Source: Phragmites australis
Taxonomy: Eukaryota > Streptophyta > Magnoliopsida > Poales > Poaceae
DNA length: 64,000 bases
Assembly (NCBI RefSeq): GCF_958298935.1
Contig: NC_084942.1
Location: 15,383,501-15,447,500, forward strand
Reading direction: 5' to 3'
Shown: in pieces, positions 22,981-33,801 of the stretch
How positions within the stretch are numbered: position 1 is the first letter of the stretch
Layout: each line of letters starts with the position of its first letter
Made by a program: the position numbers and the translations under genes
The notes under the pieces: model-generated
Told to the model about the DNA's origin: nothing
Databases searched by the model: none
The model's input: only the letters and a program-made list of their open reading frames with translations

Positions 22981-23313
22981 CCAAGGTTTCCTCAATCCCC
23001 TATGATTTTAGCACATACATATATAAGCCACCTACAGCTGGCTTGGCCTCTTCCCTCATTTCACCTCCTCATCAAGCGCCACCGATGCAAGCCCAGCTCG
23101 CCAATCGCCATGGCACTCCAAGCTCTCACCCTCATGCCCCTTTTGCTGCCCAATGTGCACCACAGTGTCCACATTCTCGCAGTCGCGGCCGACAATACCC
23201 CTCCTCTACCGCCGGTCTCCCCTTCGGAGCTCGTGAACAGCATGAGCCGCCTCCTCTGGGAACTCACACAATGTACTTCCTCCCCGTTGCTGGATCTGCC
23301 GCTTCTTCCTTAG
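22981..23313 (+). CDS. Small ORF with promoter-like 5' region (end of unit A), uncertain gene
   Basis: A TATA-like CATATATAAG at about 23017-23026 precedes a CT-rich leader and an ATG at 23110 opening 67 codons (MALQALTLMPLLLPNV...). A second frame (from about 23043) is also open, so the coding frame is uncertain. The unit-B copy (40700-40903) keeps the same start, stop and length with many substitutions. That copy also has two telo-box motifs that are mutated here (AAGGTTT and TATGATTTTA). I recognise no family. It could be exon 1 of the small membrane-protein gene whose last exon lies at 25180, or a relic of a ribosomal-protein-type gene. Confidence 0.3.
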   Translation, partial: PRFPQSPMILAHTYISHLQLAWPLPSFHLLIKRHRCKPSSPIAMALQALTLMPLLLPNVHHSVHILAVAADNTPPLPPVSPSELVNSMSRLLWELTQCTSSPLLDLPLLP

Positions 23314-23339
23314 TATGGCTCCTGCCATGACTTCCTTGC

Positions 23340-24829
23340 TCGCCACATGACGCCTTAGGGCCGCCATGGGGACACCATACAAGCTTGCAACATGGCATCA
23401 GCATGGCGAGCCTCAAGTTTCCACCACACTGATATAGCAACTATATGGCGATGCCCTAATAACTATGGTCATGACAATGTTGGTAGCCTACTGACTCAGT
23501 TACAAAAATTTTAAAAATAATGTCTATTAGCCTATTGCAAGACCATGATTGTATCAAAAGCAATTTAAGAGGTTTTGCTCTAAGTGTATTACATAAAAGC
23601 AATTGAAAATATCTTGCGTAAATGCTTGCTCCTGAAAGAGGAATTATCAAGAAAGGAATCGATGACAAAAAAAAATAAATCGATGACAGGTTAGACATAT
23701 GTTCAATAAGTCTTTCTTCACAATGGAATTGAGGTGATATGAGAAATGAGAATGTGCACCTGTCATGTCGTAATGATAATCTGAATAACAAATGTTTAAT
23801 TTAGGTACTATAGAGTTGCAATGACTTATATTTTGAAAGAAAAATAATTTGAATTCTGCGTAGACCAGTTGTGAGGTACTGTTGATACTTCCATGATAGT
23901 TAACATATTAAATGTGAGATAATCACCTTTAGGCTGGTTTCCTAAATTCAACAATCCAACTTATGTTCAATTTTATTCGGCATCAGCATATACGATCTTA
24001 GCTTGATTTAGGAACTGGCTTTAGTTAAGATTGCGCAAATTCAGCCAATATATGACATAGACAATCTTAAGCTTGGTGTGAAACTGCAGCATATTCAAGT
24101 TCAATATTATATTTTCTTTCTCTTTGTTTGCTGTGTGGGGATTTTGTTGTTACATGGTTATCTCTTAATCAATCAAACAAGCTTACTGCTGCAAGTATAA
24201 TGAACAAGTGACAAGACAAGCTTAACTTGTGAAATTATATTAATTGTTATCTCTTCTTGCTTGTGCTCCTGATTGTGGCAGTATAATAGGAGCAACTTAT
24301 AAGTGCTTTGAGTTTTGATCCCACACTGAACTAAAATTAGTTGCTGCCAAGTCTCAAAAACAAAGATCATTAAGCAAACCAAGCAAGCACACTCTAACTA
24401 AGCAATTTGTACAAGCTCATCATTGTGATCTTCAAAAGAAAGAAGAGCCAAGAAGTATATCATTGGATTTTCTGTTTAGTTGATGTTTGAATTTGTTTTT
24501 TAAGGCACATATTATAGATGTATGTAACTGCTGTGTTAGAATGAGAGAATGAACACAGATTTTCCTGTTTGAATTTTAGTGCGATTTATTTTTAATGTTT
24601 TGGGTGATTAGACAGATTATGCTAATTTGTTTGTTCGTCCTCTAAACATTGTTTATCCAATATAATATGAAATTCTCTCATTCCATTTGCTTAGGGTTTG
24701 TTTGCAGCTGTTGTGTTGCGTTGTGTTGTAGAATCTAGTTAGTTAGAGGAATATTTGTCATTCCTAGTGTGATTTTTGCTGTTACAGATCCTAAGAAGAT
24801 GCTTCCAACTAACAATTGTATCTAAAAAT
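23340..24829. other. Intergenic DNA, end of unit A
   Basis: No gene is seen. It aligns with about 40930-42690 of unit B, where about 70-150 bp blocks near 41460 and 41970-42150 are extra. If the small membrane-protein gene is intact, this is intron DNA. Confidence 0.5.
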
Positions 24830-25179
24830 AGAAATTAATAAGCACTTTTAAAAAATCACCGCAATGACAAACGGAGCCATTATGTTGTGTAGTCCCTTCT
24901 GCTACATCTCAGTTCCGTGTATTCCTCATAATATTATCAACTTAGAAATGATGCTAGAATTCGCTGGGGAATTTTGTCAATAGAAACTGCCAAATGAATC
25001 ATGAGTAGGATTAGGAACACCATATCATGAGTTGCTTGACTTTCATATCATATTTTCTGACAATGCACCAATATAAAAAAGAAGCAATATAGGTTTGGCT
25101 AAGAAAAAAATGTGCATTCTTTTATTGCAGTATGACTTGGAATAATGGTATGCTGATAGAAGTTTTTGTATCCACGCAG

Positions 25180-25432
25180 TGCTCTAGGAACTTGGTTCTT
25201 CTCGGTTGCTGGTGCTCTTGTTGCTATTCCAGTGGGCATAAAGAAGAAATCCTTAGCTCCGCTGGTCTTCTTTGGCACCACGGGAACCATGCTTGACATC
25301 ATCATGGGCATTAGCCAGTGTGAGCGGGAGCATGCTGAGCGGCAGATGAAGCTTCTGGAAGCGCAGAACCTTTCGGCGAATGCTTCAACTGGGAGTGAAA
25401 ACTCGGAATCCTTTGGCAATGCAGACAAGTGA
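25180..25432 (+). CDS. Terminal exon of the small conserved membrane protein, unit B
   Basis: The acceptor CAG is at 25177-25179 and the stop TGA at 25430-25432. The translation is identical to the unit-A exon (ALGTWFFSVAGALVAIPVGI to the SFGNADK end). A further AG acceptor (TTTTATTGCAG) lies at about 25118-25128, so the preceding exon may be close. The exon's identity, in contrast to mutated neighbours, hints that it is still under selection in at least one copy, or that the array is young. The family is unknown to me. Confidence 0.5.
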
Positions 25433-26124
25433 AATGCATCTTTTGTTTTTCTAACTTCTAGCATCACCTCTCATGACTGGAAATCGTGCTCGTATGCCAA
25501 TTTGACGCCTCTGGAAATTCTGAAATATGGTTGTCCTTCGTATTCCTAATAATGAGTAATTATGCATTGAGCAATGATCAGTCATCAGTGCGAGTCAACT
25601 GCTAGTAAAAACAATGGTCTGTTACTTTTTATCGGACAAGTTATGAAAATTTGAGGCCTGATAATTCTGAAATATAAGATTTTGGGTCCATTTTTTATAA
25701 AAAAATATTGTGAGTTCAACGAATAATAACCAGGCGATGATTAGACGCTCATCTTGGTTCTCAACTAAACACTACCAATGATAGACGCTGATTAGATTGA
25801 CAACTACCTCACGTATAACTCTAATAAACTGTCACATCTAAAGTCTCAAAGACACTGTTATTCTTCGTTTGCGGAAGTCTAGAATTTTCTTTTTGAGGAT
25901 TCGAAACCCTCTACATTGGTGGTGCAATGTTCTTCAGCGCTTTTCCATGAACACAAGTGTTATGCTTCCTCAATTGATGCCTGAAAAATTGCTGCTGCTA
26001 TTGGGCCAGTTGTAACGGCAATCCTTTCTAGCAAACCGCAGCCATCTCATTCGGAGTGCCCAACAAACTTCATCCCTGACTGAACGGAGAAGCCTGCAGC
26101 TAGCAGAACAGATCAGCAGAGTCT
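25433..26124. other. Noncoding spacer, unit B
   Basis: This is the counterpart of 604-1289 with small indels. No gene is seen. Confidence 0.55.
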
Positions 26125-26915
26125 TCCTTTCCTTTGTGTATCCATCATGGTCTCGGTGCAGACGTGGCCGTCGACGTTGATGGCCGGGCAGGCCGGGGCG
26201 TCGGGGGACGTGCTGGGGTTGTAGCTGAGCCCCTTTCAGTGGCGGCCTGCGACGGGCATGGTGACGGTGGTGCCATTGCAGTAGGTCTAGTAGAGGAACT
26301 TGGTGTAGAGAACCTCCGGGCCGTCGTAGAACTTGTACCTTCTGCCGGGGTATCCGTGTTTCGGCATGGGGCTGAGATACATGAACGTCATGGGGATCTG
26401 GTAGATGTACTTGTTCTTGTACCATGTCAATGGCAGCCTTCCTCCTGTTTAGTTTAGAGCAGTAGCATTTTACATCAACATGTTTATTAAATTTTACAAA
26501 ATAATTTTGAGAAGAACAGAAAAGGAGTGTTGATTTAATTATCAGGATTGTATCTTCCGGTAATGGCGTTGCCACCTTCACCACCAGGGTACACAAGAGC
26601 GCCGCTCCCCAGACAATAGTTTGCAAGTGTCGATCATCTTGCCGTTCCTCACCTTCCAGCTCTGGCCGCAGTCGAGGTCGAGCCCGGCAGCACCAGCCTC
26701 TGCGACGGTGCAGTTGTAGTTGCCACTTGATGCCATCGGTGATGATCTGGATGGCATCGCAGTCGGAGACGATGTAGCCGTGGAGCTGCCAGTCGCCGCA
26801 GATGGTCCGGGAGAGGAGGCACGAGTCGGCGCAGGCGGGGATCCCGTTGACGAGGTTGAAGGAGCACATGACGCTGCGCCAGTGATTGAAGAGGGGGTGC
26901 AGTTGTTCAATGTTA
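26125..26915 (-). pseudogene. BXL: Beta-D-xylosidase (GH3) pseudogene, unit B
   Basis: This is the copy of the unit-A remnant. It reads [16 protein letters not shown] and [15 protein letters not shown] at about 26720-26900, [11 protein letters not shown] at about 26630-26710, and [16 protein letters not shown] at about 26310-26400. The blocks again lie in different frames. The 5' block with FNETLWKSIGQ present in unit A is lost here, because the sequence diverges at 27506. Its reading is as broken as in unit A, so the breaks predate the duplication. Confidence 0.78.
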
Positions 26916-27506
26916 ATCAACAACTTTCAACTCCTAAATATAATATTAAAGCACCATTTAGAGGATGTATAATCCAAAATACAACCACACGGAGACTAAT
27001 AGACTAACACATACCAAAATAGTAAACCATCATGAAGGCTGTCACTAGTCAAAGGACTCCTCTTCTTTCCTTCAGGTTCTTGAAATGAGTAATTATATCT
27101 TCATAGCTGTAGTTTCCTACAATTTCACGTTCATAACTAAGGGTGCAGGGATCTTCCCCAACTGATTCATCTCTTTTTCCTTTTGTAAAATGAATAAAGG
27201 TTTTTTTTTTCTTTGACCATTGCTACCTAAATTAAAAATTACAAAGGAGTCAATTAACTGTAGAGCTAGCAAAACATATCAACTATGAAATTAGGGCTAA
27301 GAAACTAGGAAAGAAACTCAATTCCCCAATAAAAAAGTTTTGCAGGTGATCTTAGTTGACTACATCGATACAGTCTAACTATTCAGATCTGAACTTTCGC
27401 CATGCCTATTGCAAGAAAAATTGAATCATTGAATGAATCAAAGAAAGGAACAAAGTTGGAAACCTAAACCTGCAGGCAAGCACCAGGTCCATGCGGCGTT
27501 GGCGCC
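26916..27506. other. Intron-like spacer, unit B
   Basis: It matches about 2085-2672 of unit A. No recognisable gene is seen. Confidence 0.5.
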
Positions 27507-27663
27507 TTGCGGCAGTGCTCCACGGCCGGAAAACTGCGGCACGGCAGCAGTGCGGGGGCCGACGAACGAGCGCAACCAATATGCGAGCTCCTGCACCGCC
27601 GCTGCACCGCGCCCTTTTCTGCCGCTTGCTGCCGTACGGTCGATCAAAGCAAAGAAGGCGCCG
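27507..27663. other. GC-rich filler replacing about 975 bp of unit A
   Basis: Flanking DNA on both sides aligns with unit A (ends at 2672 and resumes at 3648), but these 157 bases are unrelated and markedly GC-rich, with GCAGCAGTGCGG and CCGCTTGCTGCCG partly inverted. It looks like deletion with templated filler or an insertion fragment. Confidence 0.6.
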
Positions 27664-27806
27664 GGTAGCCTGCTTGGCATTTGGCGCGGAGATCCTCTTG
27701 AGCCCACTCTTGAGGTTTGTTGAGGTCAGATTTGTACTCCCTCAGCTTTGCAAGCAAACCAGCCTTCACGCTGGGCTGCAAGCTCCTCGCCTCTAGGTCC
27801 TGTAGC
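27664..27806 (-). pseudogene. VTI1: VTI1-type v-SNARE remnant, unit B (exon 3 only)
   Basis: The minus strand reads DLEARSLQPSVKAGLLAKLR then EYKSDLNKP, after which a frame change replaces the unit-A KSELKRI segment. The initial Met codon of the exon is changed and exons 1 and 2 are deleted: unit B jumps from CAGAAACGCAAAAATC directly to the sequence matching 4370. It is certainly nonfunctional. Confidence 0.8.
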
Positions 27807-27814
27807 CGCACAAA

Positions 27815-28070
27815 ATGATGACATGAGATACTGCCTCCCAACGGATCCGCATCCTCTTCGGCAAAGTCAGAGTCATTACAGTAACCAGCAGTTTGTTTTT
27901 CCTCGTCTCATCTGTTAGATCACGAATGAGCGATCAGGATTTCAACGATGCAGTATTTTTCTAAGTAAAAACTGTATTTTACTGTTTATACCATCACGAA
28001 TTACTATAACACCTCTGATTTTATCCAACCAAAGTCAGATAATACGGATCCCTCCCAACCTCTCTTAATA
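27815..28070. mobile_element. MITE-like insertion in unit B
   Basis: About 255 bases absent from unit A lie between CCGCACAAAA and GGCACATACA. The ends contain CCCAACGGATCCGCAT and, reversed, GGAGGGATCCGTAT, a weak inverted pair, and short A-rich direct repeats flank it. There is no coding capacity. Confidence 0.5.
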
Positions 28071-28071
28071 A

Positions 28072-28889
28072 AACAAAGGCACATACAACCAATCTACATA
28101 ACTCTCCCTAAATCCCATATGAACTCCACACCAACAGAAACGCAAAAATCTGCCTCTAGTGTTAATAATGTCAACTTATGAATCCGACTACGAGTGTTTG
28201 AAGAAAAATGTAATATTTAGATTCTTCATGTTCTTTTTTTAGGGCTTAAAATTCTTTTTTCAGAAAAGAGCATACGCTCTTATGTTTTATCTTTAAAAAA
28301 AGAGCATATACAAAGCAAGTTTTGAAATGTTATTCATTTTTTAAGATAAAGCCAACCGATTTCTAAGAGGGTTTTAAATAAGACGACGAAGACCTGTTTC
28401 AGCAAGTGTACACCTTCATAAACCTAAAATGATGGAAGGAAAAATATTTGTATGATTATGTAAAGCAATAGTGGAAGTACATCACTACTCAAAGATAACA
28501 AAATGTTGAAAACAACATGTGACGGAACAACACATTGTGGATTAAATTTGTAAACAGCATAGGCATGGGGTGATTTACAGACTAACCAATTTTATGTCAT
28601 GGTGGAAGCTGCAAGCCAATGCCTTTTCGTTCTTGAAAACTCAGAAGTATGAACCTGTGTCGAGGGAATGGGATTATGAGTGACTAGAAGAAAGTACAAA
28701 TCCAAGAAGAACCATGCACACAGTTAGTTACAGCAAGTATGTTATTCACTATACAGATGAAGCAGTAACAGTGGCGTACCAAACAAAAAGAGAGTTACTT
28801 CACGTTCCGGAGGTTAAAAAAAGAACAGGGGCAGTTGGTGTGGAAACGAGGAAGAGTACAAACAAGGAAGTGTTGTTACCTGGGTATGT
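28072..28889. other. Spacer and 3' flank of NLR copy B
   Basis: AT-rich DNA that contains the uninterrupted copia target (TATGT near 28594-28598). The last 280 bases probably hold the NLR 3' UTR. No other gene is seen. Confidence 0.55.
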
Positions 28890-31800
28890 CTAGGCTTCGA
28901 TTATTGGAATGGTTCCTTTAAGCTTGCGGCACTGCCTTTTTAGCTCCTCGTTCCCGCTACCTTTAACATTAATTACTCTCAGTGAACTCGGGAGGCTGTC
29001 CTTGGTCAGCGACCGGAGGGATGGACATCTCCGGATCATTAATTCTGTCAGTGACCTTGGAAGACCGTCTTTGGGCAGCGACCGGAGGGCTTGACAGTTC
29101 CAGATCGCTAATTTCCTGAGGTTGCGAAGTCCACTTAGCCCTGCAGGCAGGGACTGCAGCTTACTGCACCAAAAAATTTGAAGCTCCTGGAGGGAGGTGA
29201 GGATCTGAAGGGCCTCTTCTTGCTCCTTTGTGAAACGCTCTATATCATTGTTGGAATTAAAGCCCAACTCAGTGAGGGAGGAAGAGAGGTGGGCACATAT
29301 GGGCACAGCAAGGACTCCTGCTATACCATCCGTGTAGAGCTCCTGCAGTCTGGAGGAACTGGGAAGACCTTGTTCCCAAATCCGTGGAGGCTCTGAACCA
29401 ATAAATAAGTTGGGGCATCCATAGATGACTAATCTAGTGAGGTGACCTTGAGCGAGAAGATGCCATATGTCATCGACTCTTAGATCGTCACAATACCTCA
29501 TCCTTACATCAGTCAGGTTGGAGAGAGGCGCCAGGGTAAACATGCCCCCCAGGGTGGAAACTATATCCAGGCGTTGCAGGGAGGTCGGAAATGGGGAGTA
29601 TGAAGAGGATGAACAGGAGGAGAGAAACTTGGGGCAATGCAATATGTCCAATGATCGGAGTGAGTGCAGACCTAGGAGTCCTCCTGCTGCTTCTATGCTG
29701 TCGTCGAGTGAACTGGAGTAAAGGCTCAGCTCTGGGCAGTCTCTAATCGTCAAGTCATGTATCTGGGGAGGCAACAACAACAGTTCTTCATTTGCAGCTT
29801 CTATATCCTCCTCTCCTCTTCCCTGTTGCTGCTCCTGTCCGATTTGTGCATCCTCTGTTTTATGATCTGAATCTGATGACGACCGTGTAGGTGTTGTCGT
29901 CGCATGCTTCTCCGCCACACCCATTCTTGTTACCGCTTTACATCCTGATAGATCCAGCATTGAGAGGTTTGGGAAATAAGACATCAGCTGTGTCAATTCT
30001 ATCCCACTAGCACCACATTCATTGATGTAGAGGTTCTCAACTGGAAACTGATATCGTGCCTTGCTCTCACTTTCAACCGGCCACAAGACATTAGTACATT
30101 CCTCTATGAAAAGGGTCTTCAGAGATGCTAGCATCTGCATGTGATCTAGAGGCATGGGAGGGCACTCCCCCATCTGGAACGACTCTATTTCCTTGAGATT
30201 ATCAAAAACCAACATGTTCCAGAGTTCACTATCAAGAGCATCCTTTCCCATATTTACACTGATAGATTTTCTTTGCTGATGTTTCATGTAAGATAAGTCC
30301 ACAATACCGGCACCCACTTGCGATATTTTAGCATCGCATAGAGCAGTCCAAGGAATAGCTGGCAGTGACAATAGATGTGGGCACTTTGATACAGTTATTT
30401 CCCGTAGCTTGGGAAACCTACTCATGTTTTCCTCTTGTTCTGCTTGACGGCAAGTAGAATGTGAAAATGGCAACTCTATAAGGCTAGGGCAATCCCTAAC
30501 AATGAGTACCTCTAGAAGTGGGAATAAATGAGAAGTCCCATTTCCACACCATTTCTTTAGTCTTTCTATGTTAACAAGCTCAACCCTTTTCAAATTACAA
30601 AAACTTTCGTCTCTAATACTGCATATGTACTCTTCACCATGCTCATTAACCATCCACAACTCCCCTAGAGCTGGAAGACTATTCCACGCTACACCATCTA
30701 GGCATAGACGTTCCAAATTTTTAATGGAAAGGTCCACACCTAGCCAAGTTGGGAAAGTAGAACCTCCATGCCCTCTAATGCAGAGCTCTCGAAGCTCACT
30801 TTGTGGCTTAAGACGTTCAAGAATATCATGTTCTTGTTTTGGATCCTTATTAGATCGGCCAATATCCCAGTGTAATGTTAACTTGTGCAAGTAGTTCATG
30901 TGTACTAGTTTTGCTTCATCTGCTTCCTTTATTGCTTCTACCCTTTCAAGATTACAAATTGCCAGCGATCCTCGGAGCTCTAGCAATTGCCCTAACTGCT
31001 TCAGTTCAAAGCCACTCATTTCTTTTTTGATCTCAAATCTCATTAACTCTTGTAAAATTTTCAATTTTCCCACCTCAAAAATTTCACAGTGAAACTCTTC
31101 ATTTGGGACAAGAAAATGACGGAGTTTCACAAGGTTGCTAATCTCTCTTAGAGAACCATGAAGATCATTGCATTGTTGTAAATCTAGGACCACCAAGTGA
31201 TAAAATCTTGAGATACCGCTGGGTAGACTTATCACAGCGGATTCATAATCCTTGATCCTTAAGTAGCGAAGATGGATGAGTTGTGAAAAGTTCCGCAATA
31301 TATCCTCCACATTATAAGATGCTTCAGACAAAAATATAGTACGAAGAGATTTTGCTTCACTAAACAATTCACCAAAAGTCTTGGAAAAGCTTCCATGGTG
31401 TTGTCCAAATAACATCAAAGTACGTAGGTTTTCAGCTCTCAATCGTCTACCCAATATATTCAATTCCATCTTATAATTTTCAAATGTTACTCTATCCTTG
31501 ACATCTTCATTGTCAATAATGATAGACAAATGACGTATGGATGCAGGAATTTGTAATGACTTCAAGTTAGAACCATGTATGACGAGGCATTCATATGATG
31601 AAACATTTACCGCTAACTCGTGTAGTAGGTCGTGGATCAAATAATAAGGATGTGAATCCTCTTCGAAATTCTTTTGGAAGAATCCATAATCGACCAAATC
31701 ATTTAAATAATCTTCTCCAATATCTTCAGTTCTCTTGTTTTGATCCCTGGTATCTAGTAACCCTAGACCTATCCACAAGTGAATTAGCTCTTTGCTATCA

Positions 31801-33497
31801 AATTCATAATCTTCAGGAAATAAAGCACAATAAGAGAAGCATTGTTGTAGATCAAAAGGAAGATAGTTAAAGCTAAGCTTCAATGCCGGCATAATGTCAT
31901 CATCGTTTTTTTGAAGTTCCCATTCTTTACTTTCCAGTACTTTTCTCCAATGGTTTAAAGTAAGTTGGTTTCTTAGTAATCTACCTACAGTTTTCACTGC
32001 AAGAGGTGACCCCTTCAATCTTTTCACTATATCTTCCCCAACTTTATGTAAATCAGGATGACCTTTCCATAGTTGTTGGCCATCAAACACACATGCTTGG
32101 AAGAAATGCATACAATCTTCATGTTTTAAACGCTCCAGTCTTATGAGACAATCTCTTGTTGCAACCATCTTTGCTACCTTTGGAATTCGTGTTGTCACTA
32201 TAATCATGTTACCTCTTGTTCCTCCTTTTTTAAATGGAGCCAACAGTTTTTTCCACTCATCCTCATGACATATCCACATGTCATCCAAGACAAGAATGAA
32301 CTGTTTAGACTGCAATCCTTTTTCAATTAGCTCTTCATCACTAGCATTTTTATTTTCCTCCTGGACTTTAGGCATCTGTTTTACAATCTGTTTTACAATC
32401 TCTTGTGCCAATCTTTTTGCATTGAAATCAAGAGAGACACATATCCATATTGGGACATGAAAATGGCTCTTCACTTCCGCATATATGTGTTGCGTGAAAG
32501 TTGTCTTCCCAATACCCCCTGAACCAACTATTGAAATCACAGTAAGGTTGTTTGCACTATCTTTACCATGGGTAATGATATCTACAACATTGTTTTTGTG
32601 GTTACCCCTCCCGTATAACGTAGCCTCTATAATTTGTGGTGTGGTGGTTTTGGTTCTGTGCAAATCTATGCCTTGGCTTGTGGTACGGTTGGAGCCAGAT
32701 ATCTCTAGATCAAGAATGGTGGCGACCTTAGCACAGAGTGGCTTGAGCTGCTCTATTATCTCTGCCATCCTTCTAGACACTTCTACTCTATCAAACTTCA
32801 ACTTTGGTGCGTGCACAATGCATTCAACTTTGGTTTGAGCATTGTCATGGACAGATGGGAGAGAGTAGCAAGGGAGGCGTTTACCGACAGCACGGGCGCT
32901 GTTATGAGCACTTGAAATAACCTGAGCCATGCATCCGATGTGGACGCCCATGTCGCCATTGTTGGACGGCGGTGGTGGTGGTGATGATGTGCTGTCACGA
33001 TCTTTTCGCCCACCACATGAGCAATAACTCGAGAGACATCCTTGCTTTGCATCTTCTTGCTCCTCGTCACGATCATCACGGCTCGCGAAAGCACACGAGC
33101 ATGAGGAAAACTTGAGCTTTCTCGCAACGGCCCTGGCCGTGTGGCGAGCGTTCAAGATGATTCCGACGACGAGACCCCGGTCGTCGGCGGCGTCCGTGGT
33201 CTCGTACGTTCCGTCCAGGTCGTCCTGGATGCGGAAGTACTCCAGCTCGTCCAGCACGTCGTCGGCGTTGTACGCAAGGTGCCGGAGCTCCAGCAGCAGC
33301 TGCGCCAGCGCGGGGTTGCTCAGGTCCCGGCCGCGGGCGTTGTTAAGCATCCCCTGCGCGTAGAGCAGCTCCAGCTTGAGTGCGCGGACGTTGGGTCCAA
33401 GCTCAGAGCTAGCCGCCCATGACTCCAGCAGGCCGTCCGTCACGGGGCTCAGCGCCCTGCCCACCACCCAGCGCGCAGCGCCAATGGCGATCTCCAT
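28890..33497 (-). CDS. Intact CC-NB-ARC-LRR (NLR) disease resistance protein
   Basis: A single open exon of 1535 codons runs from ATG 33497 to TAG at 28890. Intracellular NLRs of this class sense pathogen effectors and trigger hypersensitive immunity. Residues 1-100 form the coiled coil with the EDVID-type stretch HLAYNADDVLDELEYF (73-88). Residues 100-215 hold an acidic, Cys-rich and Pro-rich insertion with two ARAV repeats. NB-ARC follows: P-loop GSGGIGKTT (325-333), kinase-2 LVLDDMW (402-408), RNBS-B MIIVTTR, GLPL-like GSPLAVKT (497-504), RNBS-D CFSYCALFPEDYEF (near 553) and IHD in place of MHD (621-623). About 850 residues of LRR follow, including an acidic Ser/Gln-rich loop (TTPTRSSSDSDHK). 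All nucleotide-binding motifs look intact. The length is long but normal for grass NLRs of the RGA type. Upstream lies a TATA box and a probable leader intron. The unit-A paralogue is broken, so this is the only candidate functional NLR here. Confidence 0.93.
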   Translation of the reverse strand: MEIAIGAARWVVGRALSPVTDGLLESWAASSELGPNVRALKLELLYAQGMLNNARGRDLSNPALAQLLLELRHLAYNADDVLDELEYFRIQDDLDGTYETTDAADDRGLVVGIILNARHTARAVARKLKFSSCSCAFASRDDRDEEQEDAKQGCLSSYCSCGGRKDRDSTSSPPPPPSNNGDMGVHIGCMAQVISSAHNSARAVGKRLPCYSLPSVHDNAQTKVECIVHAPKLKFDRVEVSRRMAEIIEQLKPLCAKVATILDLEISGSNRTTSQGIDLHRTKTTTPQIIEATLYGRGNHKNNVVDIITHGKDSANNLTVISIVGSGGIGKTTFTQHIYAEVKSHFHVPIWICVSLDFNAKRLAQEIVKQIVKQMPKVQEENKNASDEELIEKGLQSKQFILVLDDMWICHEDEWKKLLAPFKKGGTRGNMIIVTTRIPKVAKMVATRDCLIRLERLKHEDCMHFFQACVFDGQQLWKGHPDLHKVGEDIVKRLKGSPLAVKTVGRLLRNQLTLNHWRKVLESKEWELQKNDDDIMPALKLSFNYLPFDLQQCFSYCALFPEDYEFDSKELIHLWIGLGLLDTRDQNKRTEDIGEDYLNDLVDYGFFQKNFEEDSHPYYLIHDLLHELAVNVSSYECLVIHGSNLKSLQIPASIRHLSIIIDNEDVKDRVTFENYKMELNILGRRLRAENLRTLMLFGQHHGSFSKTFGELFSEAKSLRTIFLSEASYNVEDILRNFSQLIHLRYLRIKDYESAVISLPSGISRFYHLVVLDLQQCNDLHGSLREISNLVKLRHFLVPNEEFHCEIFEVGKLKILQELMRFEIKKEMSGFELKQLGQLLELRGSLAICNLERVEAIKEADEAKLVHMNYLHKLTLHWDIGRSNKDPKQEHDILERLKPQSELRELCIRGHGGSTFPTWLGVDLSIKNLERLCLDGVAWNSLPALGELWMVNEHGEEYICSIRDESFCNLKRVELVNIERLKKWCGNGTSHLFPLLEVLIVRDCPSLIELPFSHSTCRQAEQEENMSRFPKLREITVSKCPHLLSLPAIPWTALCDAKISQVGAGIVDLSYMKHQQRKSISVNMGKDALDSELWNMLVFDNLKEIESFQMGECPPMPLDHMQMLASLKTLFIEECTNVLWPVESESKARYQFPVENLYINECGASGIELTQLMSYFPNLSMLDLSGCKAVTRMGVAEKHATTTPTRSSSDSDHKTEDAQIGQEQQQGRGEEDIEAANEELLLLPPQIHDLTIRDCPELSLYSSSLDDSIEAAGGLLGLHSLRSLDILHCPKFLSSCSSSSYSPFPTSLQRLDIVSTLGGMFTLAPLSNLTDVRMRYCDDLRVDDIWHLLAQGHLTRLVIYGCPNLFIGSEPPRIWEQGLPSSSRLQELYTDGIAGVLAVPICAHLSSSLTELGFNSNNDIERFTKEQEEALQILTSLQELQIFWCSKLQSLPAGLSGLRNLRKLAIWNCQALRSLPKDGLPRSLTELMIRRCPSLRSLTKDSLPSSLRVINVKGSGNEELKRQCRKLKGTIPIIEA

Positions 33498-33534
33498 GGA
33501 TCCTCACGAAGATATCTGAGGACAATTAATAATG

Positions 33535-33623
33535 CTGAAACAGAAACGACAGCAATCAGCCATGTACTGGCGTTGGTTATTGCTGCACGAGGAGGAAGCT
33601 AGAGACAGGGCGGACTTGCTTAC
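33535..33623 (-). other. Probable 5' UTR intron of NLR copy B
   Basis: On the minus strand a GTAAGC donor (33618-33623) and a TCTGTTTCAG acceptor (33535-33544) bracket 89 bases. The next exon leads to the ATG 37 bases on. Both sites are conserved in unit A. Several short ATG triplets in the intron would be removed from the leader by splicing. Confidence 0.55.
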
Positions 33624-33777
33624 ACAAGGGGAGGCCCCTGCCGCGGCCAACACCGGAGTCGGACCTCGCGGCCGAGGTGGACGACAGTGCTTTGGAAACT
33701 GGCAGAGATGTGTGGGGGGAGCCGAGCCGGGTTGCCGGTTGCACAGAGAAGGTGGAGAAAATGGCAGATGTGCGGAT

Positions 33778-33785
33778 GTTTATAG
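33778..33785 (-). promoter_or_regulatory. TATA box of NLR copy B
   Basis: The minus strand reads CTATAAAC about 280 bases before the ATG. Units A and C have TATAGTATAC instead, so the box is best in the unit with the intact gene. Confidence 0.5.
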
Positions 33786-33801
33786 TAACACGCAGGAGGA
33801 G

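Noticed and set aside
24173..24382. Open frame recurring near 42087-42320
   Set aside because: The frame and ends are not kept between the two copies; the DNA is AT-rich intergenic sequence.
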